From Streptomyces fulvorobeus (lineage in GTDB: Bacteria > Actinomycetota > Actinomycetes > Streptomycetales > Streptomycetaceae): DNA of 64,000 nt. A model generated the notes under the pieces. That model was given only the letters and a program-made list of their open reading frames with translations. It did not search any database and had not been told where the DNA came from. The position numbers were made by a program, and so were the translations under genes. Below are positions 1 through 11,477 of the stretch, piece after piece; position 1 is the stretch's first letter, and each line of letters begins with the position of its first letter. Location of the stretch: positions 6,262,001 through 6,326,000 of the forward strand of contig NZ_BLWC01000001.1 of assembly GCF_013167895.1 (NCBI RefSeq). The letters run 5' to 3'.

Positions 1-3000
1 GCCGTCCGCGACGGCGGCCGGGAGGTGTCCTACGCCGACCTGAACGACCGGGCCAACCGGCTGGCCCGGCTCCTCGCCGCTCGTGGAGCGGGCCCCGAGG
101 ACACCGTCGCCGTCCTGCTGCCGCGCGGCCCCGAGCTGATCACCGCCCTGGTGGCTGTCCAGAAGGCGGGAGCCGCCTACGTCCCCCTGGACACCGAGCT
201 GCCCGCCGAGCGGATCGCTCACATGCTGGACGACGCCCGCCCGGTGCTCGTCCTCACCGTCACCGGGACACAGGACGTCCTCCCGGCCGGAGCCGGCCCC
301 GTGGTTCGCCTCGACGCCCCGGCCACCGAGGCGGCCCTCGCCGGGCTCGACGGCGGCGACTGCACCGACGCCGACCGCCGCGCACCGGCCGCGAGCCACG
401 ACCCGGCCTACGTCGTCTACACCTCCGGGTCCACCGGCAGGCCCAAGGGCGTCGTGGTCGAACAGCGCTCCCTCATCGCCTTCCTGGTCCGCTCGGCCGC
501 CCGGTACCGCGGAGCCGCCGGAACCGCGCTGCTGCACGGCTCCCCGGCCTTCGACCTCACGGTGACCACCCTGTTCACCCCGCTGATCGCCGGCGGCTGC
601 ATCGTGGTGGCGGACCTGGACACGCCGGAGCAGGACGCCCCGGCCCGCCCCGACCTGCTCAAGGTCACCCCCTCCCACCTCGCCTTCCTGGACACGATCG
701 CCTCCTGGGCGGTCCCCGCGGCCGACCTGGTCGTCGGGGCGAACAACTGACCGCGGCCCGACTGGCCCGGCTGCGCCAGGCCCACCCGGACATGCGCGTC
801 TACAACGACTACGGCCCCACCGAAGCCACCGTGAGCTGCGCGGACTTCGTCCTGGAACCGGGCGACGCACCGCCCCCCGACATCGTGCCGATCGGACGCC
901 CCCTCGCGGGACACCGGCTGTTCGTCCTGGACGAACGCCTGCGCCCGGCGCCCGCCAACGTCCCCGGCGAGCTGTACGTCAGCGGCGTCGGGGTGGCCCG
1001 CGGCTATCTGGGCCGGCCGGGGCTGACCGCCGAGCGGTTCGTGGCCTGCCCGTTCGGGGGGCCGGGGGAGCGGATGTACCGCACCGGCGACCTCGCCCGC
1101 TGGCGGACCGACGGGAACCTGGAGTACCTCGGCCGCCGCGACGACCAGGTGAAGGTGCGCGGCTTCCGCGTCGAACCGGGCGAGATCGAGACCGCCCTGC
1201 TCGACCGCCCGGAGATCAGCCAGGCCGCCGTCGTCCTGCGCGGCGAACGCCTCATCGCCTACGTCGCGGCCCCGCCGGAGCGGTTCGACCCGGACGCGCT
1301 CCGTCAGGCGCTGGCGTCCCGGCTGCCCCGGTACATGGTCCCCGCCGCGTTCGTCCGGCTGGACGCCCTGCCGCTGGCTCCGGGAGGCAAGCTCGACCAC
1401 CGGGCGCTGCCCCAGCCACCGGCGCCCGCCGACGCCCCGCACGGGAGCAGGCCGCCGCGCGACGCGTGGGAAGGCGTGCTGTGCGAGGCGTTCCGCGAGG
1501 TGCTGGGGGTCGCGGAGGTCGGGGCCGACGACGACTTCTTCACTCTCGGCGGCGACAGCATCGGCTCCATCCAGCTCGTCGGCCGGGTGCGCGGGGCGGG
1601 CGGCCGGATGACCGTCCGCGACGTCTTCGAACAGCGCACGCCCGCCGCCCTGGCGGCCCGCTCGCGCCCCGGCGGCCCGGCGGCCGAGGTGCTCGGTGGC
1701 CGGGGGACCGGGCCGGTGGCGCCGACGCCGATCAGCTCCTGGCTGGCCGAGCTGGGCGGCGCGGTCGACGGATACAACCAGTCCATGCTGCTGCGCGTCC
1801 CCGCCGAGGCCGACGTGGCCGTCGTGACCGGCGCCCTCCAGGCGCTCCTTGACCACCACGACGCGCTGCGGATGCGGGCCGAACCGGAGGACGGTCACTG
1901 GCGGATGGAGATCGCCGAGGCGGGCGCGGTGGACGCGGCCGCCGTGCTGGAGCGGGTGGACGCGGCGGGCGCCGGCCAGGAGGAGCTGGACCGGCTGGTC
2001 CGGACGCACTGCGCCGCGGCCCGAGACCGGCTCGCCCCGCGAAAGGGCTCCGTCCTGCGCGCAGTCTGGTTCGACCGGGGACCGGGGGAGCCGGGACACC
2101 TCGCGCTCGTCGCCCACCACCTCGTCGTGGACGGCGTCTCCTGGCGCATCCTCACCGCCGACCTCGGCAGCGCGTGGCAGGCCCTCGCCGAGGGCCGGGA
2201 ACCCCGGCTCGACCCGGTGGGCACCCCGCTGCGGATCTGGGCGGGGCAGCTGGCGGAGCTGGCCGCCGACCCGCGCCGCGCCGAGCGGTGCGCCCACTGG
2301 GAGGAGCAGTCGGCGCGGTCCTGGGAGACCGGCCGCCTCGACCCCGCCCTCGACGACCGGAGCACCGAGGAGGCCCATTCCCTCACCCTCCCGGCCGCCG
2401 CCACCCGCGCCGTGCTCGGCCCGGTGCCCGCCGCGCTCGGCGTGGGGGTGACCGAAGTCCTGCTCGGGGCGTTCGCCGCCGCCGTGCGGCGCTGGCGTCC
2501 TGCGGAGGCCGCGGACGGCGTCACGGTGGATCTGGAGGGCCACGGCCGCGAGGAGGACGTCGTCCCCGGAGCGGACCTCTCCCGCACGGTCGGCTGGTTC
2601 ACCGCCGCCCACCCGGTCCGGGTGCCCGCCGCCGGGCCCGACGACGACCGGACCGGCGCGCTGCGGGCGCTGGGCGCGATCCTGGACCGGGCGCCGGACG
2701 CCGGTCTCGGCTACGGCCTGTTGCGGTACCTCAACCCGCGCACACGGCAACGGCTCGCCTCCCTGCCCGCGCCGCGCTTCGGCTTCAACTATCTCGGCCG
2801 GTTCGGCGGTTCGGGCGGTGACCGGAACGAGGCCGACCGGACGCCGGACTGGTCGCCGGTGGGCAGCGGGCTCGCCGGCCAGCCCGCCGGGCTTCCCCTG
2901 GCCCACGAGATCGAGGTCACCGCGGTCGCCGCCGAGGGGCCCGAGGGCCCGCGTCTGATCGCCACCTGGTCCTGGGCCGGCCGGCTCCACCGGGAGCGGG

Positions 3001-3161
3001 AGATCCGCGAACTGGCCGGACTCTGGTTCCGCGAGCTGGAGGAACTCGCTTCCGCCGAACCGCCCCCGGTCGGCCCCCCGCCCTTGTCGGACCCGGCCCC
3101 CCTGGTCGACCTCTCCGACGCCGAACTCGACCAGCTCGAAGCAGAGTGGAAGGCCGGCTGA
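1..3161 (+). CDS. lptC: Non-ribosomal peptide synthetase, 3' end (A-T-E), LptC-like; frameshifted
   Basis: The gene enters from the left edge. It shows an adenylation domain (core YTSGSTGRPKG near 418-450, YGPTE near 812, A10 Lys in GGKLD near 1385), a thiolation domain (LGGDSI near 1548-1563, the form usual before epimerases) and an epimerization domain (HHLVVDG near 2117, FNYLGRF near 2785). It ends in an acidic tail (DLSDAELDQLEAEW) that looks like a docking segment. The specificity code I read is D-L-T-K-V-G-D-V-S-K, Asp/Asn-like, so the module should load Asx and epimerize it, fitting D-Asn11 of A54145. The reading frame breaks at the GGGG of 736-739: one extra G restores VVGGEQLTAARL. 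The stop overlaps the next start (TGATG). The lptC name rests on synteny and the code, not on a database match. Confidence 0.88.
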   Translation, partial: RPRRRPGGVLRRPERPGQPAGPAPRRSWSGPRGHRRRPAAARPRADHRPGGCPEGGSRLRPPGHRAARRADRSHAGRRPPGARPHRHRDTGRPPGRSRPRGSPRRPGHRGGPRRARRRRLHRRRPPRTGREPRPGLRRLHLRVHRQAQGRRGRTALPHRLPGPLGRPVPRSRRNRAAARLPGLRPHGDHPVHPADRRRLHRGGGPGHAGAGRPGPPRPAQGHPLPPRLPGHDRLLGGPRGRPGRRGEQLTAARLARLRQAHPDMRVYNDYGPTEATVSCADFVLEPGDAPPPDIVPIGRPLAGHRLFVLDERLRPAPANVPGELYVSGVGVARGYLGRPGLTAERFVACPFGGPGERMYRTGDLARWRTDGNLEYLGRRDDQVKVRGFRVEPGEIETALLDRPEISQAAVVLRGERLIAYVAAPPERFDPDALRQALASRLPRYMVPAAFVRLDALPLAPGGKLDHRALPQPPAPADAPHGSRPPRDAWEGVLCEAFREVLGVAEVGADDDFFTLGGDSIGSIQLVGRVRGAGGRMTVRDVFEQRTPAALAARSRPGGPAAEVLGGRGTGPVAPTPISSWLAELGGAVDGYNQSMLLRVPAEADVAVVTGALQALLDHHDALRMRAEPEDGHWRMEIAEAGAVDAAAVLERVDAAGAGQEELDRLVRTHCAAARDRLAPRKGSVLRAVWFDRGPGEPGHLALVAHHLVVDGVSWRILTADLGSAWQALAEGREPRLDPVGTPLRIWAGQLAELAADPRRAERCAHWEEQSARSWETGRLDPALDDRSTEEAHSLTLPAAATRAVLGPVPAALGVGVTEVLLGAFAAAVRRWRPAEAADGVTVDLEGHGREEDVVPGADLSRTVGWFTAAHPVRVPAAGPDDDRTGALRALGAILDRAPDAGLGYGLLRYLNPRTRQRLASLPAPRFGFNYLGRFGGSGGDRNEADRTPDWSPVGSGLAGQPAGLPLAHEIEVTAVAAEGPEGPRLIATWSWAGRLHREREIRELAGLWFRELEELASAEPPPVGPPPLSDPAPLVDLSDAELDQLEAEWKAG

Positions 3162-6100
3162 TGCGCCGATCCCTACAGGACGTCCTGCCCCTCTCCCCGC
3201 TGCAGGAGGGCCTCCTCTTCCACAGCGAGTACGTCGGGGACGAGGCCGTCGACGTCTACACCGTCCAGACCGAGGTGGAGCTGCGCGGACCGCTGGACGT
3301 CCCGGCACTGCGCGCGGCCGCCGAGGCCCTGCTGCGCCGCCACGACAACCTGCGGGCCGGCTTCGCGACCCGCGCTCTGAAGGACCCGGTGCAGTTCGTC
3401 CCCCGAGAGGTCGAACTTCCCTGGGAGGAGGCCGACCTGCGCGCGGCCGACGACCCGGACGCGGAGGCGGCCCGACGGCTTGAGGAGCACCGCTGGCGCC
3501 GTTTCCGGCCCTCCAAGCCGCCGCTGGTGCGGTTCCTGCTGCTGCGTATGGCACACGACCGCTACCGTTTCGCGCTCACCAACCACCACATCCTGTTGGA
3601 CGGTTGGTCGATGCCGATGCTGCTGCGCGAGCTCATGCTGCTCTACCGCACCGGTGGCGACGCCTCCGCCCTGCCGCCGGTGCGCCGCTACCGGGACTAC
3701 CTCGCCTGGCTGGGGAGCCGCGACAGCGGGGCCGCGCAGGACGCCTGGCGCGGGGCTCTGGCCGGCCTGGAGGCCCCCACCCTCATCGCCCCGCGGGCCG
3801 ACCGGGCCGCGGAGGCGCCGAGGTGGCTCGACTTCGCCCTGTCGAAGACGGCCTCCGCCGGTCTGACCGCGGCCGCGCGAGGCGCCGGTCTCACGCTCAA
3901 CACGGTCGTGCAGGGACTGTGGGCGCTGACCCTGGCCCGCACCACCGGCAGTCAGGACTTGGTGTACGGGGTGGTCGTCTCCGGTCGTCCGCCGGAGCTG
4001 GAGGGCGTCGAGTCCATGATCGGCCTGTTCGCCAACACGGTCCCGCTGCGGGCCCGGATGCCCGTCGACGAACCCCTGATCGGTTTCCTGCGGCGGTTGC
4101 AGCGCGAGCAGAGCGCGCTCCTGGACCATCAGCACCTACGGCTGGCCGACATCCAGCGCCAAGCCGGCCGGGGCGAGCTGTTCGATTCGGTGATGGCGTT
4201 CGAGAACTACCCGGACGGCTCCGCCGAAGAGCCTTCCGACCCGTCCGCCGACGCGCCGGGACGCGTGCGCGTGGTGGCGTCCAAGATGCGCGACGCCATG
4301 CACTACCCGCTCGGCCTCCTGGCCTCCCCCGGACCGCCGATGCGCTTTCGCCTGGGCCACCGGCCCAGCGCGGTCACGCCACGCCTGGCGGCCGCCCTGC
4401 GCGACCGCCTGCTGCGGCTCGTCGACGCCTTCCTGGCCGCCCCCGACCTGCCCCTGGGCAGGCTCGACGTCCTCGACGACACCGAACGCGCCCTGGTACT
4501 GGAGAAGTACAACGACACCGCGCGCGAGGTCGAGGACATCACCGCCACCGAGTTGTTCCTCCGGCAGGCCGCCCGCACCCCCGGCCGGATCGCCGTGGAG
4601 ACGGCCGAGCGCTCCCTCGACTACGCACGGCTCGCCGACCGCTCCGGCCGGCTGGCCCGCCTGCTGGCGCAGCACGGGGCGCGGGCCGAGCAGTTCGTCG
4701 CTCTCGTGCTGCCGCGCTCGCCCGAACTGGTCGAGACCGCGCTCGCGGTGTGGCAGACCGGAGCCGCCTACGTCCCGGTGGACCCCACCCATCCGGCCGA
4801 CCGGGTGGCCCGGCTGCTGCGGGAGGCCGATCCCGTCCTCACCATCACCACCGCCGACCTGGCCGACCGGCTGCCGGCCGGGCTCCCGCTGCTGGTCCTG
4901 GACGCCCCGAGCACCGCCGCCGCCCTCCGGGTCCTGCCCGGCGGCCCGCTGGACCCGGGTGAACTCCCCGCGCCCGTGGGCCCGCAGAACGCCGCGTACG
5001 CGATCTACACCTCCGGGTCCACCGGCCGCCCCAAGGGCGTGGTCGCCACCCACTGCTCCCTCGTCGGCTACCTGCTGCGCGGCTCGGACCAGTACCCGTC
5101 CGACGGACGCTCCCTGGTGCACTCGCCGGTCTCCTTCGACCTCACCGTCGGCGCCCTGTACGTCCCGCTGATCAGCGGCGGCACGGTGCGCCTCGCCTCC
5201 CTGGACGACGAACCGGTCCTGCGCCCCGGCGAGGCGTCCCCCGACTTCGTCAAGGTGACCCCCAGCCACCTGCCCGTCCTCGAAGGACTGCCGGGCGAGG
5301 TCAGCCCGACCGGGGCGATCACTTTCGGCGGGGAACAGCTCACCGGCCGCCACCTGCGCCGCTGGCGCGCCGACCACCCGGACGTCACCGTCTACAACGT
5401 CTACGGGCCCACCGAGACGACCGTGAACTGCTCCGAGCACCGCATCGCCCCCCGCGATCCGGTCGGCGACGGGCCGGTCCCCATCGGACGGCCGCTGTGG
5501 AACACCCGCCTGTTCGTCCTGGGCCCCGGCCTCGCACCGGTGCCGGTCGGCGTTCCTGGCGAGCTGTACGTCGCCGGCGCCGGCCTGGCCCGCGGCTACC
5601 TCCGCGACCCGGGCAGGACCGCCGAACGCTTCGTCGCCTGCCCCTACGCCGTCGGGGAGCGGATGTACCGGACCGGTGACCTCGTCCGCTGGAACGAGGA
5701 CGGCCTGCTGGAGTACCTGGGCAGGGTGGACGACCAGATCAGCCTGCGCGGCTTCCGGGTGGAACCCGGCGAGGTGGAGGCGGCGCTGGCGGCCCACCCC
5801 GCGGTCCGCCGCGCCGCCGTGGTGCTGCGGGAGGACACGCCCGGCGACGCCCGACTGGTCGCCTACGCCGTCCCCACCGAGCCGGAAGGACCACAGAGCA
5901 CGCCGCCCTCAGCGCCCCCGATGCCCACCGAGCAGATCCTGGAGCACCTGCGCCGGACCCTGCCGCCCTACATGGTCCCCGCGCACCTGATGGAGCTGCC
6001 CGCGCTGCCCGTCACGCCCCACGGCAAGATCGACCGGGCCGCGCTGCCGGAGCCCTCCGTCGCCGGCGCCCCGGCCGGGGAGCGCCCCGCTCCCCCGTGA

Positions 6101-9100
6101 GGAGATCCTGTGCGGCATCTTCGCCGACGTTCTGCGGCGCCCGCAGGTCTCCATCGACGACGACTTCTTCGCCCTGGGCGGGCACTCCCTGCTGGCCACC
6201 CGCCTGGCCAGCAGGGTGCGGGCGGCCCTGGACGCGGAGATGCCGGTGCGCCGCCTCTTCGAACACCCCACGGTGCGCTCCCTGTCCGCACTGCTGGACT
6301 CCCACGACGGCAGACGCCCACCGGTGACGCCCGCGCCGCGACCGGAGCACGTCCCGCTCTCCTACGCCCAGCAGCGGCTGTGGATCATGCACCGGCTCAC
6401 CGGCCCCGACGCCACGTACAACATCCACCGGGCGCTGCGGCTCGACGGCGATCTCGACGTCCCGGCGCTGGAGGCCGCGCTCCAAGACGTGACCGAACGG
6501 CACGAGACGCTGCGCACCGTCTTCCCCGAGGGCGCCGAGGGCCCCTACCAGAAGGTGCTCCCGGCCCGACGAGCGGCCGGAACCCTCACCGTCCTCCCGG
6601 TCGCCGGCCAGGAGGTGGACCGCACCCTCGCCGAGCTGGCGGCCCACCGTTTCGACCTGGAGTCCGAACCGCCGATGCGCGCCTGGCTGCTGGAGAGCGG
6701 TCCGCGCAGCCGGGTCCTCGTGCTGGTGCTCCACCACATCGCCAGCGACGGCTGGTCGGGCAGGCGACTCCTGCGCGACCTGTTCACCGCCTACACCGCG
6801 CGCCGCGCGGGCCGGGCCCCCCAGTGGCGGCCGCTGCCGGTGCAGTACGCGGACTACGCCCTGTGGCAACGGCGCTACCTCGGCGACCCCGCTGACCCCG
6901 CCAGCCCCGCAGCCGTCCAACTGGACTACTGGGAGAAGCAGTTGGCAGGGCTTCCCCAGGAGTTGCGGCTGCCCGCCGATCGGCCGCGACCGGCCCGCCC
7001 GACCCGCACCGGAGGCCAGGTCTGGCTGACGCTCCCGGCGACCGTCCACTCCGCCGTGGCCGATCTGGCCAGAACCTGCCGGGCCAGCGTGTTCATGGTC
7101 GTCCAGGCCGCCGTCGCCGCCTTCCTCACCCGGATGGGCGCCGGGGAGGACATCCCCATCGGCGCCCCGGTCGCCGGGCGCACCGACGAAGCGGTGGAGG
7201 AGCTGGTCGGATTCTTCGTCAGCACCCTGGTCCTGCGGACCGACACCTCCGGCGACCCCACGTTCACCGAACTCGTCGGTCGGGTCCGCGAGACCGCGCT
7301 GGCCGCCTACGCCCACCAGGACCTGCCCTTCGAGCAGTTGGTGGAGCGCCTGAGCCCGACCCGTTCCCTCGGCCGGCACCCCCTCTTCCAGGTCGCCCTG
7401 TCCTGCAACAACACCGAGGAGCAGATGGCGCGCCAGGGCGGCCGCCCCCCTGGACTCACCGTCACACCGCACCAGGTGGAGACCGCCCGCTCGAAGTTCG
7501 ACCTGATGTTCACCTTCCTGGAGAGCCACGGGGAGGACGGGCAGCCCAGCGGCATCGAGACCGCTCTCGAATACAGCGCCGACCTCTTCGACCGGGAGAC
7601 CGCGCAGAGCCTGCTCGACCGCTTCGGCCGGATGCTGGCGATCTGGGCGGCGGAACCGGCCGACACCATCGGCGCACGAGAACTCCTCGCGGCCGACGAG
7701 CGGCACACGGTGGTCACCGAATGGAACGCCACCCGGCGCGCGGGCCTGGTCGCGACACTGCCGCGGATGTTCCAGGAGCAGGTCGCCCGTACCCCGCACG
7801 CCACAGCCCTCGAACACGCCGGCCAGGCACTGACGTACGCCGAACTCAACGCCCGGGCCAACCGGCTGGCCGGAGTGCTGGTGCGGCGCGGCATCCGCCC
7901 CGAAGACCGCGTCGCCACGCTGATGTCGCGCTCCCCCGGGCAGATCACCGCCCTGCTGGCCATCGCCAAGGCCGGCGGCGCCGCCGTACCGGTGGACCCC
8001 GGCCACCCCGAGCAGCGCATCGCCTTCATGCTGCGCGACAGCGCCTGCGCCCTGGTCCTGGCAGGCGACCCGTACGCGGCGGGACGCGAGGAGATCGCCG
8101 GCGTCCCGGTCCTCGTCCCCGACGACGAACCGGCCCAGGAGCCGGCCACCGACCTCGCCGACGGCGACCGCAACGCCCCCCTCACCGCCGGCAACGCCGC
8201 GTACGTCGTCTACACCTCCGGCTCCACCGGCCGCCCCAAGGGCGTGGTGACCGAACACCGCGGCCTGCTGTCACTGGCCACGGCGCAGCGCGAGCGGTAC
8301 CCGGTGGAGCCCGGCAGCCGCGTGCTGCAACTCGCCTCGCCGTCCTTCGACGGCGCCGTACTGGAACTGCTCATGGCCCTCACCACCGGGGGAACCCTCG
8401 TCCTGCCCGACGGCCCCCTCCTCGCCGGGCAACCGCTCGCCGAGATGCTGGCCGAGCACCGCATCAGCCACGCCTTCATCCCCCCGGCGGTGCTGAGCGG
8501 CCTCCCCTCCGAAGGGCTGGACGGCCTGCGCTGCCTCGCCGTCGGCGGCGAGGCGGTCACCGCCCCCCTCGTGGACCGCTGGGCCCGCGGCCGGCGCATG
8601 CTCGACGTCTACGGCCCCACCGAGACCACCGCGGTCACCCTGACCAGTGAGGCCCTGACTCCCGGCGGCCCGCCGCCCGCCATCGGCACCCCCGTGCCCA
8701 ACACCAGGGCCTATGTGCTCGACGACCGGCTGCGACCCGTCCCGCCCGGGGTGATGGGCGAGCTGTACCTGGCCGGCGCGTCACTGGCGCGCGGCTACGG
8801 CGGCCGTCCGGCGCTCACCGCGAGCCGGTACGTCGGCTGCCCGTTCGGAGAGCCGGGGGAGCGGATGTACCGCACCGGCGACCTGGCGCGCCGGGACCGG
8901 GAGGGTCGCGTCCACCACATGGGCCGCACCGACGAGCAGATCAAGCTGCGCGGCTTCCGCGTCGAGCCCGGTGAGATCCGGGCCCGGCTCACCGACCACC
9001 CGGCCGTGCGCGAGGCGGCGGTCGTCCTGCGGGAGGACGGGCCGGGCGGACGCGCGCTGGTGGCCTACGTGGTACCGGCCGACGGCCCGCCCCGCCCCAC

Positions 9101-10319
9101 CGCGACCCGACTGCGCGCACACCTGACCGCCCTCCTGCCGCCCTACATGGTGCCCGCCGCCTTCCTGGTGCTGGACGCCCTGCCGACCACCGCCAACGGC
9201 AAGCTCGACCGGGACGCCCTGCCCGCGCCGGAACCACTCGCCGAAGAGGCCGGGCGGCCGCCGCGCGATGAACGCGAGGCCGCCCTGTGCGAGGTGTTCG
9301 CCGAGGTGCTGGAGCGCACGTCGGTCGGCGCCGACGACGGGTTCTTCGAGAACGGCGGGCACTCGCTGCTCGCCGTCCGGCTGGTCGCACGGGTCCGTGA
9401 GCGCCTGGGTGTGCCCCTGGCCGCACGGGACCTGTTCGAGGCGCCGACCCCGGCCGCCCTGGCCGCACGCATAGGCCGGGGCGCCGAGCGCCGCGCCCCG
9501 GCGCCCCTGCTCACCCTGCGGGGCCGGGGCGACCAGCCGCCCTTGTTCTGCGTCCACCCGGCCGTCGGTCTGGGATGGGCGTACGCGAGTCTCCTGCCGT
9601 GGCTCCCCGCCGACGTCCCCGTCCACGCGCTGCAGGCCCGCACGCCCGCGGACGGTGCCGGTCTGCCGGGGAGTGTCGAGGAGATGGCCGACGACTACGT
9701 CCGGCTGATCCGCCGCGTCCGGCCGCACGGCCCCTACCGGCTGCTCGGCTGGTCGCTGGGGGCCCACGTGGCCCACACCGCGGCGGGCCTGCTGGAGCGC
9801 GACGGGCAGCGGGTGGACCTGCTCGCCATGCTGGACGCCTACCCACCCCATCGCACCGGGGACCCCGGCGGACGGGCCGACGGGTCCGAGGCCGAGATCG
9901 TGGCGGCCAACCTGCGCGAGTCGGGGTTCGCGTGGGAGGAGGCCGACCAGCGCGCGGGACGCTTCCCGCTGGAGCGGTTCCGCGCCCATCTGCGCCGCGT
10001 GGACAGCTCGCTCGGCCACCTCGACGACGCCGAACTGACGGCGGCCAAGGACGTCTACGTCAACAACGTCCGGCTCATGCGCTCCTTCACCCCCGGCCGT
10101 GTCCGCTGCGGAATCGTCCTGATGACCGCGGAACGCACCCGCGGCCTCGACCCCGCGGCGTGGGAGGCGCACACCGACGGAGGCGTCGAGGTGCACCGGC
10201 TGGACGCCGCCCACATGTCCATGCTCACCGAACCGACGTCGGTCGCCGAAGCCGGCCGCGTCCTGACCCGCCGACTGGACTCCCTTCGGGGAGCCACCAC
10301 GAAGAAACGAGAGGTATGA
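3161..10319 (+). CDS. lptD: Bimodular NRPS C-A-T-C-A-T-TE, LptD-like; frameshifted
   Basis: This is the terminal peptide synthetase, about 2386 residues. Order: C1 (HHILLDGWS near residue 139), A1 (about 460-900), T1 (GGHSL near 1006), C2 (HHIASDGWS near 1191), A2 (about 1530-1970), T2 (GGHSL near 2064) and a type I thioesterase (GWSLG near 2196, later LDAYP Asp and AAHMSM His) that would release or cyclize the peptide. Codes read: A1 D-L-G-K-T-G-V-V-N-K, resembling 3-methyl-Glu domains of daptomycin-type synthetases; A2 D-G-L-F-A-G-V-A-V-K, resembling the Ile/Val13 domain of A54145. ATG 3161 is preceded by GGAAGG at 3148-3153. The frame shifts by +1 at the C run 6092-6096 in the A1-T1 linker; removing one C restores APREEILCGIF. 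Either a sequencing error or a break that would separate C-A from the rest. Confidence 0.9.
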
Positions 10320-10321
10320 CG

Positions 10322-10558
10322 ATGACCAACCCCTTCGACGACACCGAGGGCGCCTTCCACGTCCTGGTCAACGACGAGAACCAGCACTCGCTGTGGCCCC
10401 ACTTCGTCGAGATCCCCGCGGGCTGGCGGGCCGTGGTGCGCGAGCGCCCGCGCCAGGAGTGCCTGGACTACATCGAGGCGAACTGGACCGACATGCGCCC
10501 CCAGAGCCTCATCGAGGCCATGGAGGCCCACGAGAAGTCCGCGGGCGCGACCAAGTGA
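10322..10558 (+). CDS. lptG: MbtH-like protein
   Basis: A 78-residue MbtH-family protein (MTNPFDD start, SLWP, P-x-GW, then W-x-DMRP near the end). These small proteins bind NRPS adenylation domains and help their folding or activity. An upstream ATG at 10316 overlaps the lptD stop, but GAGAGG at 10309-10314 is correctly spaced only for ATG 10322. It follows lptD directly, so it is co-transcribed with it. The counterpart in the A54145 and daptomycin clusters sits in the same position. Confidence 0.93.
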   Translation: MTNPFDDTEGAFHVLVNDENQHSLWPHFVEIPAGWRAVVRERPRQECLDYIEANWTDMRPQSLIEAMEAHEKSAGATK

Positions 10559-10562
10559 CCTC

Positions 10563-10613
10563 GGGGGCGCGGGCGGGCGGCCCGGTACAGGGACCCCGCC
10601 CGCCCGCGCCCCC
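10563..10613 (+). terminator. Strong hairpin after the mbtH-like gene
   Basis: Arms 10563-10580 and 10596-10613 are an exact 18-bp inverted repeat of pure G/C with a 15-base loop, starting 4 bases after the lptG stop. No U-tract follows, which is usual for Streptomyces terminators. It may end or attenuate NRPS transcription before lptH. Confidence 0.6.
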
Positions 10614-10671
10614 CGCGCCCGTTCACCGACCCCGGTCCCGAAGACCGCCGACGAACTGCGAGGAAGCCTGG

Positions 10672-11465
10672 ATGCTGGCACGGATCAACGGGATCGACCT
10701 GGATCACGCACGCACCGGCAGCGGTCCCCCGTCCTCCTGATCATGGGGAGCGGCGCCGCCGGAACGAGTTGGCACCTGCACCAGGTGCCCGCGCTGGTCG
10801 CCGCGGGTTTCGAGGCCGTCACGTTCACCAACCGGGGCATCGCCCCCAGCGGCGGGGGCCCCGGTTTCACCCTCCAGGACATGGCCGCCGACACCATCGG
10901 CCTGATCGAGCGCCTCGGACTGGGCCCGTGCGCGGTCGTGGGGACGTCTCTGGGGGCCAGGGTCGCGCTCGAGGTCGCCCGTCTCCGCCCCGACCTGGTC
11001 TCCCGGTGTGTCCTGATGGCGCCGCGGTCCCGCGCGGACCGGATGAGGGCCGCCGCGACCGCCGCCGAGATCGATCTCGACGTCAGCGGCGTCACCGTGC
11101 CGCCCCGCTACCGGGCGGTGGTGCGGGCCATGCAGAACCTCTCGCCCAGGACGCTCGCGGACGACGAGCGGATCACCGACTGGCTCGACCTGTTCGAGCT
11201 GACGGCGACCGCGGGCCCCGGTGTCCGTACCCAGAGGGAGATCAGCGCCGCCGACGACCACGGGGAGGACCTGGCCCGGATCACAGCCCCCTGCCGGGTG
11301 ATCGCCTTCGCCGACGACATCGTGGCGCCGGCGCACCTGGCCAAGGAGATCGCCGACGCCCTGCCCACAGCCGACTACCACGTGGTGCCCGACTGCGGCC
11401 ACTACGGCTACCTCGAACAGCCCGACATGGTCAACCGGTTCATCACCCAATTCCTCGACGCATGA
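10672..11465 (+). CDS. lptH: Alpha/beta hydrolase (editing thioesterase-like), frameshifted
   Basis: An alpha/beta-hydrolase of about 264 residues with a nucleophile elbow GTSLGA, a late Asp region (AFADDIVAP) and a catalytic His (DCGHYGY). In lipopeptide clusters the equivalent DptH/LptH is thought to act as a discrete hydrolase or type II thioesterase. ATG 10672 has AGGAAG at 10661-10666 and encodes MLARINGIDLDHARTGSGPP; the frame then breaks at the C5 run 10726-10730. One extra C would give PPVLLIMGSGAAGTSWH, the expected first strand and oxyanion loop. Without the repair the intact part starts near 10743 and lacks its N-terminus. It lies after a strong hairpin. Confidence 0.82.
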
Positions 11466-11477
11466 AAGAGCCCCTCC

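Noticed and set aside
417..10214. Very long open frames antisense to the NRPS genes (over 1000, 740, 550 and 470 codons)
   Set aside because: They are Arg/Gly/Pro-rich shadows produced by high GC at codon positions of the NRPS genes; no domain is visible in them.
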